A stretch of DNA of 64,000 bases, taken from assembly GCA_903829815.1 (NCBI GenBank), contig CAIKRR010000032.1:62001-126000 (forward strand). Direction: 5' to 3'. A program made the position numbers and the translations under genes. This stretch comes from an uncultured Pseudomonadota bacterium. Lineage in GTDB: Bacteria > Pseudomonadota > Gammaproteobacteria > Burkholderiales > SG8-39. Within the stretch, counting starts at the first letter, position 1. Every line of letters starts with the position of its first letter. Positions 53,974-62,600 of this stretch are shown here, piece after piece. Below the pieces are notes generated by a model. That model did not search any database. It worked only from the letters and a program-made list of their open reading frames with translations, and had not been told where the DNA came from.

Positions 53974-54701
53974 ACGTGGACAGCACGCCCGGTGAGATCC
54001 TGCTCGCAGTGGACGAACTCCACGGCGGCTACGGTGCGGTTGAAGTGCTGCGTGGTATCAGCCTCCAGGTGCGCCAGGGCGAGATCATTGCCCTGCTCGG
54101 CTCCAATGGGGCGGGCAAGTCGACGTTCATCAACACGGTGTGCGGTCTGCTCGCGCCTGGGCACGGTCGGGTCGAATGGCTCGGCCGCGACATCACCCGG
54201 CTCGGGAGTGCCGGCATCGTCGCGCAAGGGCTGATCCAGGTGCCCGAGGGGCGGCGGGTATTTCCGAATCTGTCGGTGCTCGAGAACCTGATTCTGGGCA
54301 GTTACCGTCGTGGACGCGCCGCCCGCCAGGCCAATCTTGAGCGGGTGCTCACCATCTTTCCGCGACTGCGCGAGCGCAGCGGCCAGAGCGCCGGGACGCT
54401 CTCCGGTGGCGAGCAGCAGATGCTGGCGATCGGGCGCGCACTCATGGGCGAGCCGGTCCTGCTGATTCTCGATGAGCCCTCGCTCGGGCTTGCCCCGCTC
54501 ATCGTCGAGGAGATGTTCGGGCTCATCGCGCAACTGAACCGCGAGGGACTGACCATCCTGCTGGTCGAGCAAAACGTCGCGCAGTCGCTCGAACTGGCCA
54601 ACCGCGCCCATGTGATCGAAAACGGCAGCGTGGTGTTTGGCGGTAGCCGCGCCGAACTGCTGGCCACCGATCGCTTGCGGCGCGCCTATCTGGGCAGTTG
54701 A
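53970..54701 (+). CDS. ABC transporter ATP-binding protein, LivF type (cassette 3)
   Basis: 243 residues. Walker A GSNGAGKST, LIQVPEGRRVFPNLSVLENL, signature [19 protein letters not shown] and Walker B LLILDEPSLGLAP are all present. ATG overlaps the LivG stop by four bases. Its TGA is one base before the GTG of the flavoprotein gene, tying transport and oxidation into one unit. Confidence 0.93.
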   Translation: MNVDSTPGEILLAVDELHGGYGAVEVLRGISLQVRQGEIIALLGSNGAGKSTFINTVCGLLAPGHGRVEWLGRDITRLGSAGIVAQGLIQVPEGRRVFPNLSVLENLILGSYRRGRAARQANLERVLTIFPRLRERSGQSAGTLSGGEQQMLAIGRALMGEPVLLILDEPSLGLAPLIVEEMFGLIAQLNREGLTILLVEQNVAQSLELANRAHVIENGSVVFGGSRAELLATDRLRRAYLGS

Positions 54702-54702
54702 G

Positions 54703-56154
54703 GTGTCTGCCGCAGGCCATCCGGGGGCAACCGCGACCGACCTCGACGGCGAGGTCGGTGTGTGTGTCGATCCGCGGCGGCGGTTCGAAGTGAGTTGCGA
54801 TTTCCTGGTGATCGGTGGCGGGGCCTGCGGTCTGGTGGCCGCGCTCGCCGCCCGCGATGGTGGCGCCGAGGTCATCGTGCTCGAGGGCGATGCCGCCCCC
54901 GGCGGATCGACGGCCCTGTCGTCCGGGTTCATCCCCGCAGCAGGCACTCACTTTCAGAAGAACGCTGGTTTTACCGATAGCGCTCATCAACTCGAGGCAG
55001 ATATTCTGGCCAAATCGGCGGGGCTCGCCGATCCGGTGCTGGCGCACGCCGTCGCCGGCGCATCGGCGGCAACCATCGAATGGCTGACCGAGCGCCACCA
55101 GTTGCCGTTCATGCTGCTCACCGATCTTCACTACCCGGGGCACAGCGTACCGCGCATGCACTGTCTGCCCGAGAAGACCGGTCAGGCACTCGCGCAGCAC
55201 CTGGCGCAAGCCTGCGAGCGGGCCGGCATCACCGTGCTGCCCTCGGCACGGGCGGTCGAACTCATCACCGATGGCCGGGGGCGGGTGCTCGGTGCGTCTT
55301 GTCGGCGTCCCGACGGCCAACAGGAAGACGTCGGCTGCAAGGCGCTGATGCTGGCCTGCGGCGGCTTTGGCGGCCACCCGGCGCGGGTCGAACAGCACCT
55401 GCCGGAGATTGCACAGGCGCTCTTCTTCGGACACCGCGGCAACCGCGGTGATGCCCTGACATGGGGCCGTGCGCTCGGTGGCTTCGCGCAGGACCTCACC
55501 GGCTACCAGGGTCATGGCTCGGTGGCCGTACCGCACGGCATCCTCATCACCTGGGCACTGATGATGGAAGGTGGGATCCAGATCAACGCCGCCGGCGAGC
55601 GCTTTGCCAACGAGCATCGCGGCTATTCGGAACATGCGGTCGAAGTCCTGCGCCAGCCCGGGGGCATGGCCTGGGTCGTCTACGATCAGCGCATCCACAC
55701 CCTGGGCCTCACCTTTCCCGACTATTGCGACGCAGCGAGCGCAGGCGCGGTACGCCAGGCCGACTCGCTTGCGGCACTGGCCGAGGTCACGGGCACGCCG
55801 CCCGAGGCGCTGGCTGCGACCCTCACCGAGGTGACCCGCCTGCAAGGCGGCCAGGGGCTTGACCGCCATGGGCGGGCTTTTACCGGACAGGCCGCGCTGC
55901 AGGCGCCCTGGTACGCCATCCGCGTCACCGGCGCACTCTTTCATACCCAGGGTGGGCTCGCCGTCGACCACTGCGCCCGCGTACTGCGGCCTGATGGCAC
56001 CGCCTTCGCCAATCTGTATGCCGGTGGCGGTGCAGCACGCGGCGTGTCAGGCCCGGCGGCTTCCGGTTATCTGTCCGGCAACGGTTTGCTGAGCGCGGTG
56101 AATCTGGGCCGGCTTGCCGGCGAGCATGCGGCCGCCCGACTGTCCGCTGCATGA
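54703..56154 (+). CDS. FAD-dependent oxidoreductase of the fumarate reductase / ketosteroid dehydrogenase type
   Basis: About 483 residues. The FAD-binding motif CDFLVIGGGACGLVAALAAR lies near residue 32, followed by VIVLEGDAAPGGSTALSSG; this matches the FAD_binding_2 group (fumarate reductase, 3-ketosteroid delta1-dehydrogenase, tricarballylate dehydrogenase). Later family segments are MLACGGFGG and VTGALFHTQGGLAVD, and ASGYLSGNGLLSAVNLGRLAGEHAA ends the protein. No export signal. The GTG at 54703 is the likely start, two bases after the LivF stop. It probably oxidises, or desaturates, the molecule imported by cassette 3; the substrate is unknown. Confidence 0.8.
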   Translation: MSAAGHPGATATDLDGEVGVCVDPRRRFEVSCDFLVIGGGACGLVAALAARDGGAEVIVLEGDAAPGGSTALSSGFIPAAGTHFQKNAGFTDSAHQLEADILAKSAGLADPVLAHAVAGASAATIEWLTERHQLPFMLLTDLHYPGHSVPRMHCLPEKTGQALAQHLAQACERAGITVLPSARAVELITDGRGRVLGASCRRPDGQQEDVGCKALMLACGGFGGHPARVEQHLPEIAQALFFGHRGNRGDALTWGRALGGFAQDLTGYQGHGSVAVPHGILITWALMMEGGIQINAAGERFANEHRGYSEHAVEVLRQPGGMAWVVYDQRIHTLGLTFPDYCDAASAGAVRQADSLAALAEVTGTPPEALAATLTEVTRLQGGQGLDRHGRAFTGQAALQAPWYAIRVTGALFHTQGGLAVDHCARVLRPDGTAFANLYAGGGAARGVSGPAASGYLSGNGLLSAVNLGRLAGEHAAARLSAA

Positions 56155-56160
56155 TAGGCT

Positions 56161-56754
<594 letters not shown>

Positions 56755-56888
56755 GCAGCCAGCCGTCGGGCGCGACCCTGCGCCACCGCGCCGCGGGCGA
56801 CCGGTGGACGAAGCGTGGCCTGACAGCGACCAGAAGCGGATGAACATGGCTGCAGATCAGCAAATTGGACCCAGATACGAGGGTTTTT

Positions 56889-56917
56889 TCGACAATTAGC
56901 GTGGGCTTGGTCATACT
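56889..56917 (+). promoter_or_regulatory. Sigma-70-like promoter ahead of aroQ-accBC
   Basis: TCGACA (56889-56894, 5/6 to TTGACA) and CATACT (56912-56917, 4/6 to TATAAT) are separated by 17 bases. The expected start of transcription falls at or beside the aroQ ATG (56924), which would make the aroQ message leaderless. Confidence 0.45.
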
Positions 56918-56923
56918 TGCGGC

Positions 56924-57382
56924 ATGACGCTCGAACATCCTGCCATCGCAACACGCCATATCCTGCTGCTGAACGGCCCCAACCTGAATCTGCTGGGGAG
57001 TCGTGAGCCGCATCTCTACGGCACCGAAACACTGGCCATGATCGAGGCCCGGCTGCTCGCGAGTGCCGGGCGGGCAGGCGCGCAACTGGCTGTGTTTCAG
57101 AGCAATCATGAAGGCGCGCTCATTGATCGGGTACACGCCGCTCGCGCCCAAGGCGTGACAGCCCTCATCATCAACCCGGGCGGCCTCACCCATTCGAGCG
57201 TATCGCTGCGCGATGCGCTCAGTGGCGTGGCGCTGCCATTCATCGAAGTTCATCTTTCCAACATTCATGCACGCGAGCCCTTCCGGCACCATTCGTGCTT
57301 TTCGGATGTAGCGCTGGGTACGGTGGTCGGGCTTGGCAGCCGCGGCTACGACTTCGCGCTCGACTTTCTGCTCAACCGCTGA
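56924..57382 (+). CDS. aroQ: 3-dehydroquinate dehydratase, type II
   Basis: 152 residues. AroQ dehydrates 3-dehydroquinate in the shikimate pathway. It starts shortly before the conserved [21 protein letters not shown], with the catalytic Tyr32 (YG motif), [28 protein letters not shown] (catalytic His region) and [13 protein letters not shown]. This is the usual first gene of aroQ-accB-accC-prmA in betaproteobacteria, joined to accB by a 44-base gap. Confidence 0.96.
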   Translation: MTLEHPAIATRHILLLNGPNLNLLGSREPHLYGTETLAMIEARLLASAGRAGAQLAVFQSNHEGALIDRVHAARAQGVTALIINPGGLTHSSVSLRDALSGVALPFIEVHLSNIHAREPFRHHSCFSDVALGTVVGLGSRGYDFALDFLLNR

Positions 57383-57426
57383 TCGCTCCGCTACGGGCGG
57401 CCAGGCACCCTCATTCAGGAGTCCGC

Positions 57427-57867
57427 ATGGACCTTCGCAAACTCAAGACGATGATAGAACTCGTCCAGCAGTCCGGCATTGCCGAACTGGAAGTGACCGA
57501 GGGCGAAGAGAAGGTGCGTATCGTGCGTTCGCGCAGTACGCAGATGATCGCCCCGGAAATGCCCATGAGCCTCCCGGAACCGGCGCCGGTGATTGCCGCG
57601 CCCGTGCCTGTCGCGGTGGCAGCGGCTCCGTCCGGACACCAGGTCAAGTCGCCGATGGTCGGTACCTTCTATCGATCGGCGAGCCCGGGCGCCAAGTCCT
57701 TTGCCGAAGTGGGCGACACGGTCAAGGCCGGGCAGATCATCTGCATCATCGAAGCGATGAAACTGATGAACGAGATCGAATGCGACAAGGACGGGGTCGT
57801 CAGGGCCTTTCTCATCGACAATGGTCAGCCGGTGGAATACGGCGAACCCCTCGTCCTGATCGAGTAA
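57427..57867 (+). CDS. accB: Biotin carboxyl carrier protein of acetyl-CoA carboxylase
   Basis: 146 residues. The C-terminal biotinyl domain has the lysine to be biotinylated, Lys112 in [13 protein letters not shown]; an Ala/Pro linker (about 42-68) joins it to the N-terminal [26 protein letters not shown] 57427 is the family start; in-frame upstream codons are inside aroQ. It supplies carboxybiotin made by AccC to the carboxyltransferase, the first step of fatty acid synthesis. Confidence 0.97.
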   Translation: MDLRKLKTMIELVQQSGIAELEVTEGEEKVRIVRSRSTQMIAPEMPMSLPEPAPVIAAPVPVAVAAAPSGHQVKSPMVGTFYRSASPGAKSFAEVGDTVKAGQIICIIEAMKLMNEIECDKDGVVRAFLIDNGQPVEYGEPLVLIE

Positions 57868-57876
57868 GCCCCCGGC

Positions 57877-59229
57877 ATGTTCACCAAGATCCTGATTGCC
57901 AATCGCGGCGAAATCGCGCTCCGCATCCAGCGCGCCTGTCGCGAGATGGGTATTCGCACGGTAGCCATTCATTCCGATGTCGACCGCGACGCCAAGTATG
58001 TGAAGCTTGCCGACGAGTCGGTGTGCATCGGCCCGGCGCCGGCTGCGCACAGCTACCTCAACATTCCGGCCATCATCGCCGCGGCCGAAGTCACTGACGC
58101 CGAAGCGATACATCCCGGTTACGGCTTCCTGTCGGAGAACGCCGACTTCGCCGAAAAGGTCGAGCGCTCGGGCTTCGTCTTCATCGGGCCGCGGCCGGAA
58201 AACATCCGCCTGATGGGCGACAAGGTGAGTGCCAAGGCCGCCATGACCAAGGCGGGCGTGCCGTGCGTGCCCGGTACCGAAGGCGGTCTGGGCGACGACC
58301 CGGCCGAAATCATCAAGGCGGCACGGCTGATCAAGTACCCGGTCATCATCAAGGCCTCGGGCGGCGGTGGCGGGCGCGGCATGCGGGTCGTGCACACCGA
58401 GGCGGCCCTGTTGAATGCGGTGAATCTGACCCGCGCGGAGGCGCTGGCGGCATTCGGAAACCCCATGGTGTACATGGAGAAGTTTCTCGAGAACCCGCGC
58501 CACATCGAGATCCAGGTGCTGGCCGACGAGTCGCGCAACGCGGTGTATCTGGGCGAGCGCGACTGCTCGATGCAGCGCAGGCACCAGAAGGTGCTGGAAG
58601 AGGCCCCGGCACCGGGCATCACCGAGCGCCAGCGTGTGCGCATCGGCGAGCGCTGCGTCGAAGCCTGCAAACGCATCAACTACCGCGGTGCCGGCACGTT
58701 CGAGTTTCTGTACGAGGACGGCGAGTTCTACTTCATCGAGATGAATACCCGCGTGCAGGTCGAGCACCCCGTCACCGAGATGGTGACCGGCATCGACATC
58801 GTGCAACAGCAGATCCATATCGCCGCCGGCGAAAAGCTGCCGTTCAAGCAGCGCGACATCGAGATCCGCGGGCACGCCATCGAGTGCCGGATCAACGCCG
58901 AGGATCCGTTCAAGTTCACCCCGTCACCGGGCAAGATCACCAATTATCACGCCCCGGGCGGGCCCGGCATCCGGGTCGACTCACATGTCTACCAGGGCTA
59001 TACGGTGCCACCCAACTATGATTCGATGGTGGGCAAGGTCATTGCCTATGGCCACACCCGCAGCCAGGCCATTGCGCGGATGCGCGTCGCGTTGTCGGAA
59101 ATGATCGTCGAGGGCATACAGACCAACCTGCCGCTGCACCAGGAACTGCTGATGGACACCCAGTTCGTCAAGGGCGAGCAGAGCATCCATTACCTCGAGA
59201 AGAAACTGGCCGACGCACGCAAGGGCTGA
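57877..59229 (+). CDS. accC: Biotin carboxylase subunit of acetyl-CoA carboxylase
   Basis: 450 residues. AccC carboxylates biotin on AccB with bicarbonate and ATP. Landmarks are [20 protein letters not shown], the glycine-rich ATP loop [59 protein letters not shown]. Nine bases separate it from accB and four from prmA, so all share one message. Confidence 0.97.
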   Translation: MFTKILIANRGEIALRIQRACREMGIRTVAIHSDVDRDAKYVKLADESVCIGPAPAAHSYLNIPAIIAAAEVTDAEAIHPGYGFLSENADFAEKVERSGFVFIGPRPENIRLMGDKVSAKAAMTKAGVPCVPGTEGGLGDDPAEIIKAARLIKYPVIIKASGGGGGRGMRVVHTEAALLNAVNLTRAEALAAFGNPMVYMEKFLENPRHIEIQVLADESRNAVYLGERDCSMQRRHQKVLEEAPAPGITERQRVRIGERCVEACKRINYRGAGTFEFLYEDGEFYFIEMNTRVQVEHPVTEMVTGIDIVQQQIHIAAGEKLPFKQRDIEIRGHAIECRINAEDPFKFTPSPGKITNYHAPGGPGIRVDSHVYQGYTVPPNYDSMVGKVIAYGHTRSQAIARMRVALSEMIVEGIQTNLPLHQELLMDTQFVKGEQSIHYLEKKLADARKG

Positions 59230-59233
59230 CGCC

Positions 59234-60202
59234 ATGACCACTGCCCTCCCTGAGGCCACTGGCCTGCCTGAAGACCCCGGCGCGCCTGGCGCCCCCGAGC
59301 TCCCCGATGCGGTCAGGCTGCTCGTGTCGCTGGTGCTGCGGGTATCGGCCGAGCATGCCGACACGCTCTCCGATGCCCTGCTCGAAGCGGGCGCCCTGTC
59401 GGTGAGCGTCGAAGACGCCGCGGCGGGCACCGAGGCCGAGCGCCCTGTCTTTGGCGAGCCGGGTTCAAGCGCGCCCTTGTGGGACGAAAATCTTGTTCGG
59501 GTGCTCCTCGATGAGCCTGACGACGCACCGCGCCTGGTGCGTCTGGCCCGCGAGCTCTGCGAACTCGATGCCGACCCGGTCTGGACGCTCGAGACCGTAG
59601 CCGACACCGACTGGGTGCGGCAGACACAATCGCAGTTCGATCCGATCATGATCGACCCGCGGCTGTGGATCGTACCAAGCTGGCACGAGCCAGCCGACAT
59701 CGACGCGATCAACATCCGGCTCGATCCGGGCCTCGCCTTCGGCACCGGGAGCCACCCCACCACGCAGCTGTGCCTGCGCTGGCTGATCGAGAACGTGCAG
59801 GCGCAAAGCCGGGTAATGGACTACGGCTGCGGCTCAGGCATCCTCGCGATCGCTGCAGCCCGCCTCGGAGCAGCCCACGTCACCGGCATCGACATCGACC
59901 CGGCCGCCATCGAAGCGGCGGCCGATAACGCCGAACGCAACGCGGTGCGCATTGAATGGGGAACAGCAGAGGATGCCCCGCGGGGGCCCTTTGACATCGT
60001 CGTCGCCAACATCCTCGCCAACCCGCTGCGGCTGCTGGCACCGGCGCTTGCCGGACTGCTCGAACCGGGTGGGCGCATTGCACTGGCTGGCATCCTCGCC
60101 AGCCAGCGCGACGAACTGATGGCCGTCTATGCCGATCACTTCACCATGCAGGCCTTTGCCGAACAGGATGGCTGGGTCTGCCTCGAGGGCACCCGAACGT
60201 AA
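59234..60202 (+). CDS. prmA: Ribosomal protein L11 methyltransferase
   Basis: 322 residues. PrmA trimethylates ribosomal protein L11. The methyltransferase domain has the SAM motif VMDYGCGSGILAIAAARLGA preceded by LDPGLAFGTGSHPTTQLCL, and FDIVVANILANPLRLLAP. The N terminus carries an unusual 27-residue Pro/Ala/Gly-rich lead (TTALPEATGLPEDPGAPGAP) before the family-like RLLVSLVLRV. The gene follows accC as usual; a DUF3426 gene often next is missing here. Confidence 0.93.
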   Translation: MTTALPEATGLPEDPGAPGAPELPDAVRLLVSLVLRVSAEHADTLSDALLEAGALSVSVEDAAAGTEAERPVFGEPGSSAPLWDENLVRVLLDEPDDAPRLVRLARELCELDADPVWTLETVADTDWVRQTQSQFDPIMIDPRLWIVPSWHEPADIDAINIRLDPGLAFGTGSHPTTQLCLRWLIENVQAQSRVMDYGCGSGILAIAAARLGAAHVTGIDIDPAAIEAAADNAERNAVRIEWGTAEDAPRGPFDIVVANILANPLRLLAPALAGLLEPGGRIALAGILASQRDELMAVYADHFTMQAFAEQDGWVCLEGTRT

Positions 60203-60304
60203 TCCGGTCAGTGCGCTAGACTGCGGCTCGCTCAGGCACCGGTTGCGGTGCCGTCCCCCCGCAACCGGTCTCGATCAGACCTTTCAGTCACCACACAGGT
60301 ACTC

Positions 60305-61237
60305 ATGCGCACGCTCATCTGCGGTTCGATGGCCTTTGACAACATCATGGTCTTTCCGGGGTACTTCAAGGATCACATCCTGCCCGAACAGATCCACATC
60401 CTGAACGTGGCCTTCCTCGTGCCCGACATGCGGCGCGAATTCGGTGGCTGCGCCGGCAACATCGCCTGGAACCTGAAGCTCCTCGGGGGAGATCCGCTCA
60501 TCATGGCAACGGTGGGCGACGACGCCGCACCGTATCTCGCGCGCCTGGATGCGGCAGGCCTTCCTCGGACGCATGTGCGCCAAGTGGCAGGTTCGTTCAC
60601 CGCCCAGGCCTTCATCACGACCGATCTGGCCGACAACCAGATCACCGCCTTTCACCCCGGCGCGATGAACCACGCGCACACGAACACGATCGATGCCTCG
60701 ATCGCCGCCGCCGTTGCCATCGTGGCTCCCGACGGCCGCGACGGGATGCTCGCCCACATCGATCAACTGGCCGCCACCGGCACGCCCTTCATATTCGACC
60801 CGGGCCAGGGACTGCCGATGTTCTCGGGCGAGGAGCTGCTCGACATGGTGTCGAAGGCCTCCTACGTGGCCGTCAACGACTACGAAGGCAAGATGCTGGC
60901 CGACAAGACCGGCATGTCGCTCGAGCAACTCGCGACACGCGTGAAGGCACTCATCGTGACACGCGGCGCCGAGGGCTCCGACATCCACGCCGATGGCCGC
61001 GTTCATACCATCCCCTGCGTGAAGGCCGACGCGGTCATCGACCCGACCGGATGCGGGGACGCCTACCGCGCAGGACTGCTGCACGGCATCGCCCATGGCT
61101 GGGATTGGGAGAAGACCGGGCGCCTTGCCTCGGTGATGGGCTCGATCAAGATCGCAAGCCGTGGGGGGCAGAATCACACACCGTCGCTTGAAACAATTGG
61201 AGACCGGTTTCGCGCCGCCTTCGGAACAGATCTCTGA
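60305..61237 (+). CDS. PfkB-family carbohydrate kinase (adenosine-kinase-like)
   Basis: 310 residues of the ribokinase/PfkB superfamily. The start is MRTLICGSMAFDNIMVFPG, with GGCAGNIAWNLKLLGGDPL as the substrate-binding N-terminal signature, and the C-terminal signature DAVIDPTGCGDAYRAGLLHG with the catalytic Asp. Homologues in Burkholderiales are annotated as adenosine kinase, but the substrate is not proven. ATG 60305 is the family start. It is 102 bases after prmA, close to the SlyB-like gene. Confidence 0.88.
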   Translation: MRTLICGSMAFDNIMVFPGYFKDHILPEQIHILNVAFLVPDMRREFGGCAGNIAWNLKLLGGDPLIMATVGDDAAPYLARLDAAGLPRTHVRQVAGSFTAQAFITTDLADNQITAFHPGAMNHAHTNTIDASIAAAVAIVAPDGRDGMLAHIDQLAATGTPFIFDPGQGLPMFSGEELLDMVSKASYVAVNDYEGKMLADKTGMSLEQLATRVKALIVTRGAEGSDIHADGRVHTIPCVKADAVIDPTGCGDAYRAGLLHGIAHGWDWEKTGRLASVMGSIKIASRGGQNHTPSLETIGDRFRAAFGTDL

Positions 61238-61297
61238 ATTGCCGGTCACACTCTCGGCGCCTCACCCCGAGGTCATTTCCATCTTGCGGAGCCCCCG

Positions 61298-61753
61298 ATG
61301 AACCGATTACCTCTCATTGCCCTTGCAGCAGCGCTTTCAATGCTGGCCCTCGCAGGCTGCTCCTCGCAATCGGCTGGGGTCTATTCGCGCGGTGAATCGC
61401 AGGTCGAACAGGTCGTGCGCATGGCAACCGTCGAGAGCGTGCGCACGGTGCAGATCGCCGGCACCAAGAGCCCGATCGGAGCCCTTGCCGGCGCGGCCAT
61501 CGGTGCCATCGCCGGATCGAGTCTCGGTGGCGGTCGTGGGGCTGCGGTCACCGGCATCCTCGGTGGCCTGGCCGGCGGCATGGGTGGTGCTGCTGCCGAA
61601 GAAGGGGTAACGCGGCAGAACGGCTACGAGATCACGGTCCGTATGGACAATGGCGAAATACGCTCGATCATCCAGGCGGCCGATGAACAGTTTGCGGTGG
61701 GTGAGCGCGTGCGCCTGCTCTCCAGCGGCGGCAAGACCCGCGTCAGCCACTGA
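61298..61753 (+). CDS. SlyB/Pcp-like outer-membrane lipoprotein with glycine-zipper domain
   Basis: 151 residues. The lipobox LALAGC places a lipidated cysteine at about residue 21. The centre is a glycine-zipper (GALAGAAIGAIAGSSLGGG...GGLAGGMGGAAAEEG) that inserts in membranes, and the end has the 17-kDa antigen-like ITVRMDNGEIRSIIQAADEQFAVGERVRLL. This is the SlyB/Pcp family of envelope-stability lipoproteins. A 14-bp hairpin follows the stop by 14 bases. Confidence 0.93.
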   Translation: MNRLPLIALAAALSMLALAGCSSQSAGVYSRGESQVEQVVRMATVESVRTVQIAGTKSPIGALAGAAIGAIAGSSLGGGRGAAVTGILGGLAGGMGGAAAEEGVTRQNGYEITVRMDNGEIRSIIQAADEQFAVGERVRLLSSGGKTRVSH

Positions 61754-61767
61754 TCAAACGGCCAGGA

Positions 61768-61804
61768 CGCCCTCAGGCACGTCAGCCCCGCGTGCCTGAG
61801 GGCG
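61768..61804. terminator. 14-bp perfect hairpin between the SlyB-like gene and the convergent ribbon-helix-helix gene
   Basis: CGCCCTCAGGCACG (61768-61781) and CGTGCCTGAGGGCG (61791-61804) are exact reverse complements around a nine-base loop. It lies 14 bases past the SlyB-like stop and covers the last codons and stop of the opposing gene, so it likely ends both transcripts. No T-tract. Confidence 0.7.
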
Positions 61805-62375
61805 AACGCCGGGGTACGGTGCCAAAGCCAGCCATCATGACCCAGGGATTGGCGGCTGGCTCGGTGGCGGGTGGCGTTGCCGACCGAGCACCGGTGCCAG
61901 GGCGACGCGCGCCCTGCGCCGTCGCCAGAGGCGAGCCATCGGCCGATGCACGCAGCGTTGACACCTCGGCCAGGGTCGACCGGGCGATGTCCGGTACACG
62001 GGCAGCCTGAGCGCTCTCGATGGCAGCGTTGCGCAGCCAGAAGGCCTCTCGCTCGAGGCCACACTGGGCGAGCTGACGCAGGCGTTCCGAACGCCGATTG
62101 ACCGCCTCTCCCAACAGTTGCAGCACGGCCGCATCGGCCGGACCGCTCAGGCGGATTCCCACGCGCATACGCGAGCGACTGCTCATGGGCGCATGGCGAC
62201 AACGCACCAGTCCGCCACGCAGCGTGCCATCGCGCTGGCGCAGGCTGGTCTCGGCACCGACCCGCAGCAACTGCACGAGGCGCCCGGCACGGCGACGAAA
62301 ACTCATGCACTCCAGTTCGGCAATGATGGCCGAGTCGACGGCGGGGTCCAGATAGACGGTGGCTCGCAAGGTCAT
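61782..62375 (-). CDS. Protein with two ribbon-helix-helix-like modules in tandem
   Basis: 197 residues. Two copies of the same pattern are visible: MTLRATVYLDPAVDSAIIAEL...RLVQLLRVGAET (about 1-42) and MRVGIRLSGPADAAVLQLL...RLRQLAQCGLER (about 70-110): basic strand with alternating hydrophobics, short acidic turn, helix, RR turn, helix ending in a Gly. This is the pattern of ribbon-helix-helix (ParR/CopG-like) DNA-binding domains, in a single chain. The C-terminal 80 residues are low in order (PPATEP). No ParM-like gene is nearby. The assignment is by pattern only, and moderate. Confidence 0.55.
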   Translation of the reverse strand: MTLRATVYLDPAVDSAIIAELECMSFRRRAGRLVQLLRVGAETSLRQRDGTLRGGLVRCRHAPMSSRSRMRVGIRLSGPADAAVLQLLGEAVNRRSERLRQLAQCGLEREAFWLRNAAIESAQAARVPDIARSTLAEVSTLRASADGSPLATAQGARRPGTGARSATPPATEPAANPWVMMAGFGTVPRRSPSGTRG

Positions 62376-62550
62376 GGCAGGGGGGCTCCTCTGGGCTCGA
62401 GAGAGGCGGGGACAACAGATCGCATCGCCTCATAGAGCTAAACCGCGCCCGGGAAGCCGCAAACGGGCACACCCCCTTGGCAGGCCACCCGAGGTAACCG
62501 GTTGTGCCTGTCCGTGCGGTGCCTTGCGCCCGTTCAGACACGGCCGGTGT

Positions 62551-62568
62551 GACCCGCATGATCGGGTC
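62551..62568 (-). terminator. Short hairpin downstream of the sulfotransferase gene
   Basis: GACCCG and CGGGTC pair perfectly around a six-base loop, 32 bases beyond the sulfotransferase stop. The stem is only 6 bp and there is no T-tract. Confidence 0.3.
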
Positions 62569-62600
62569 TGCCGATCGGATCCAGGTGCAGGGTGTCCTGC

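Noticed and set aside
57415-58875. 486-codon minus-strand open frame opposite accB-accC
   Set aside because: Antisense to two well-conserved genes; composition (His, Asp, Leu) is typical of reverse-frame translation.
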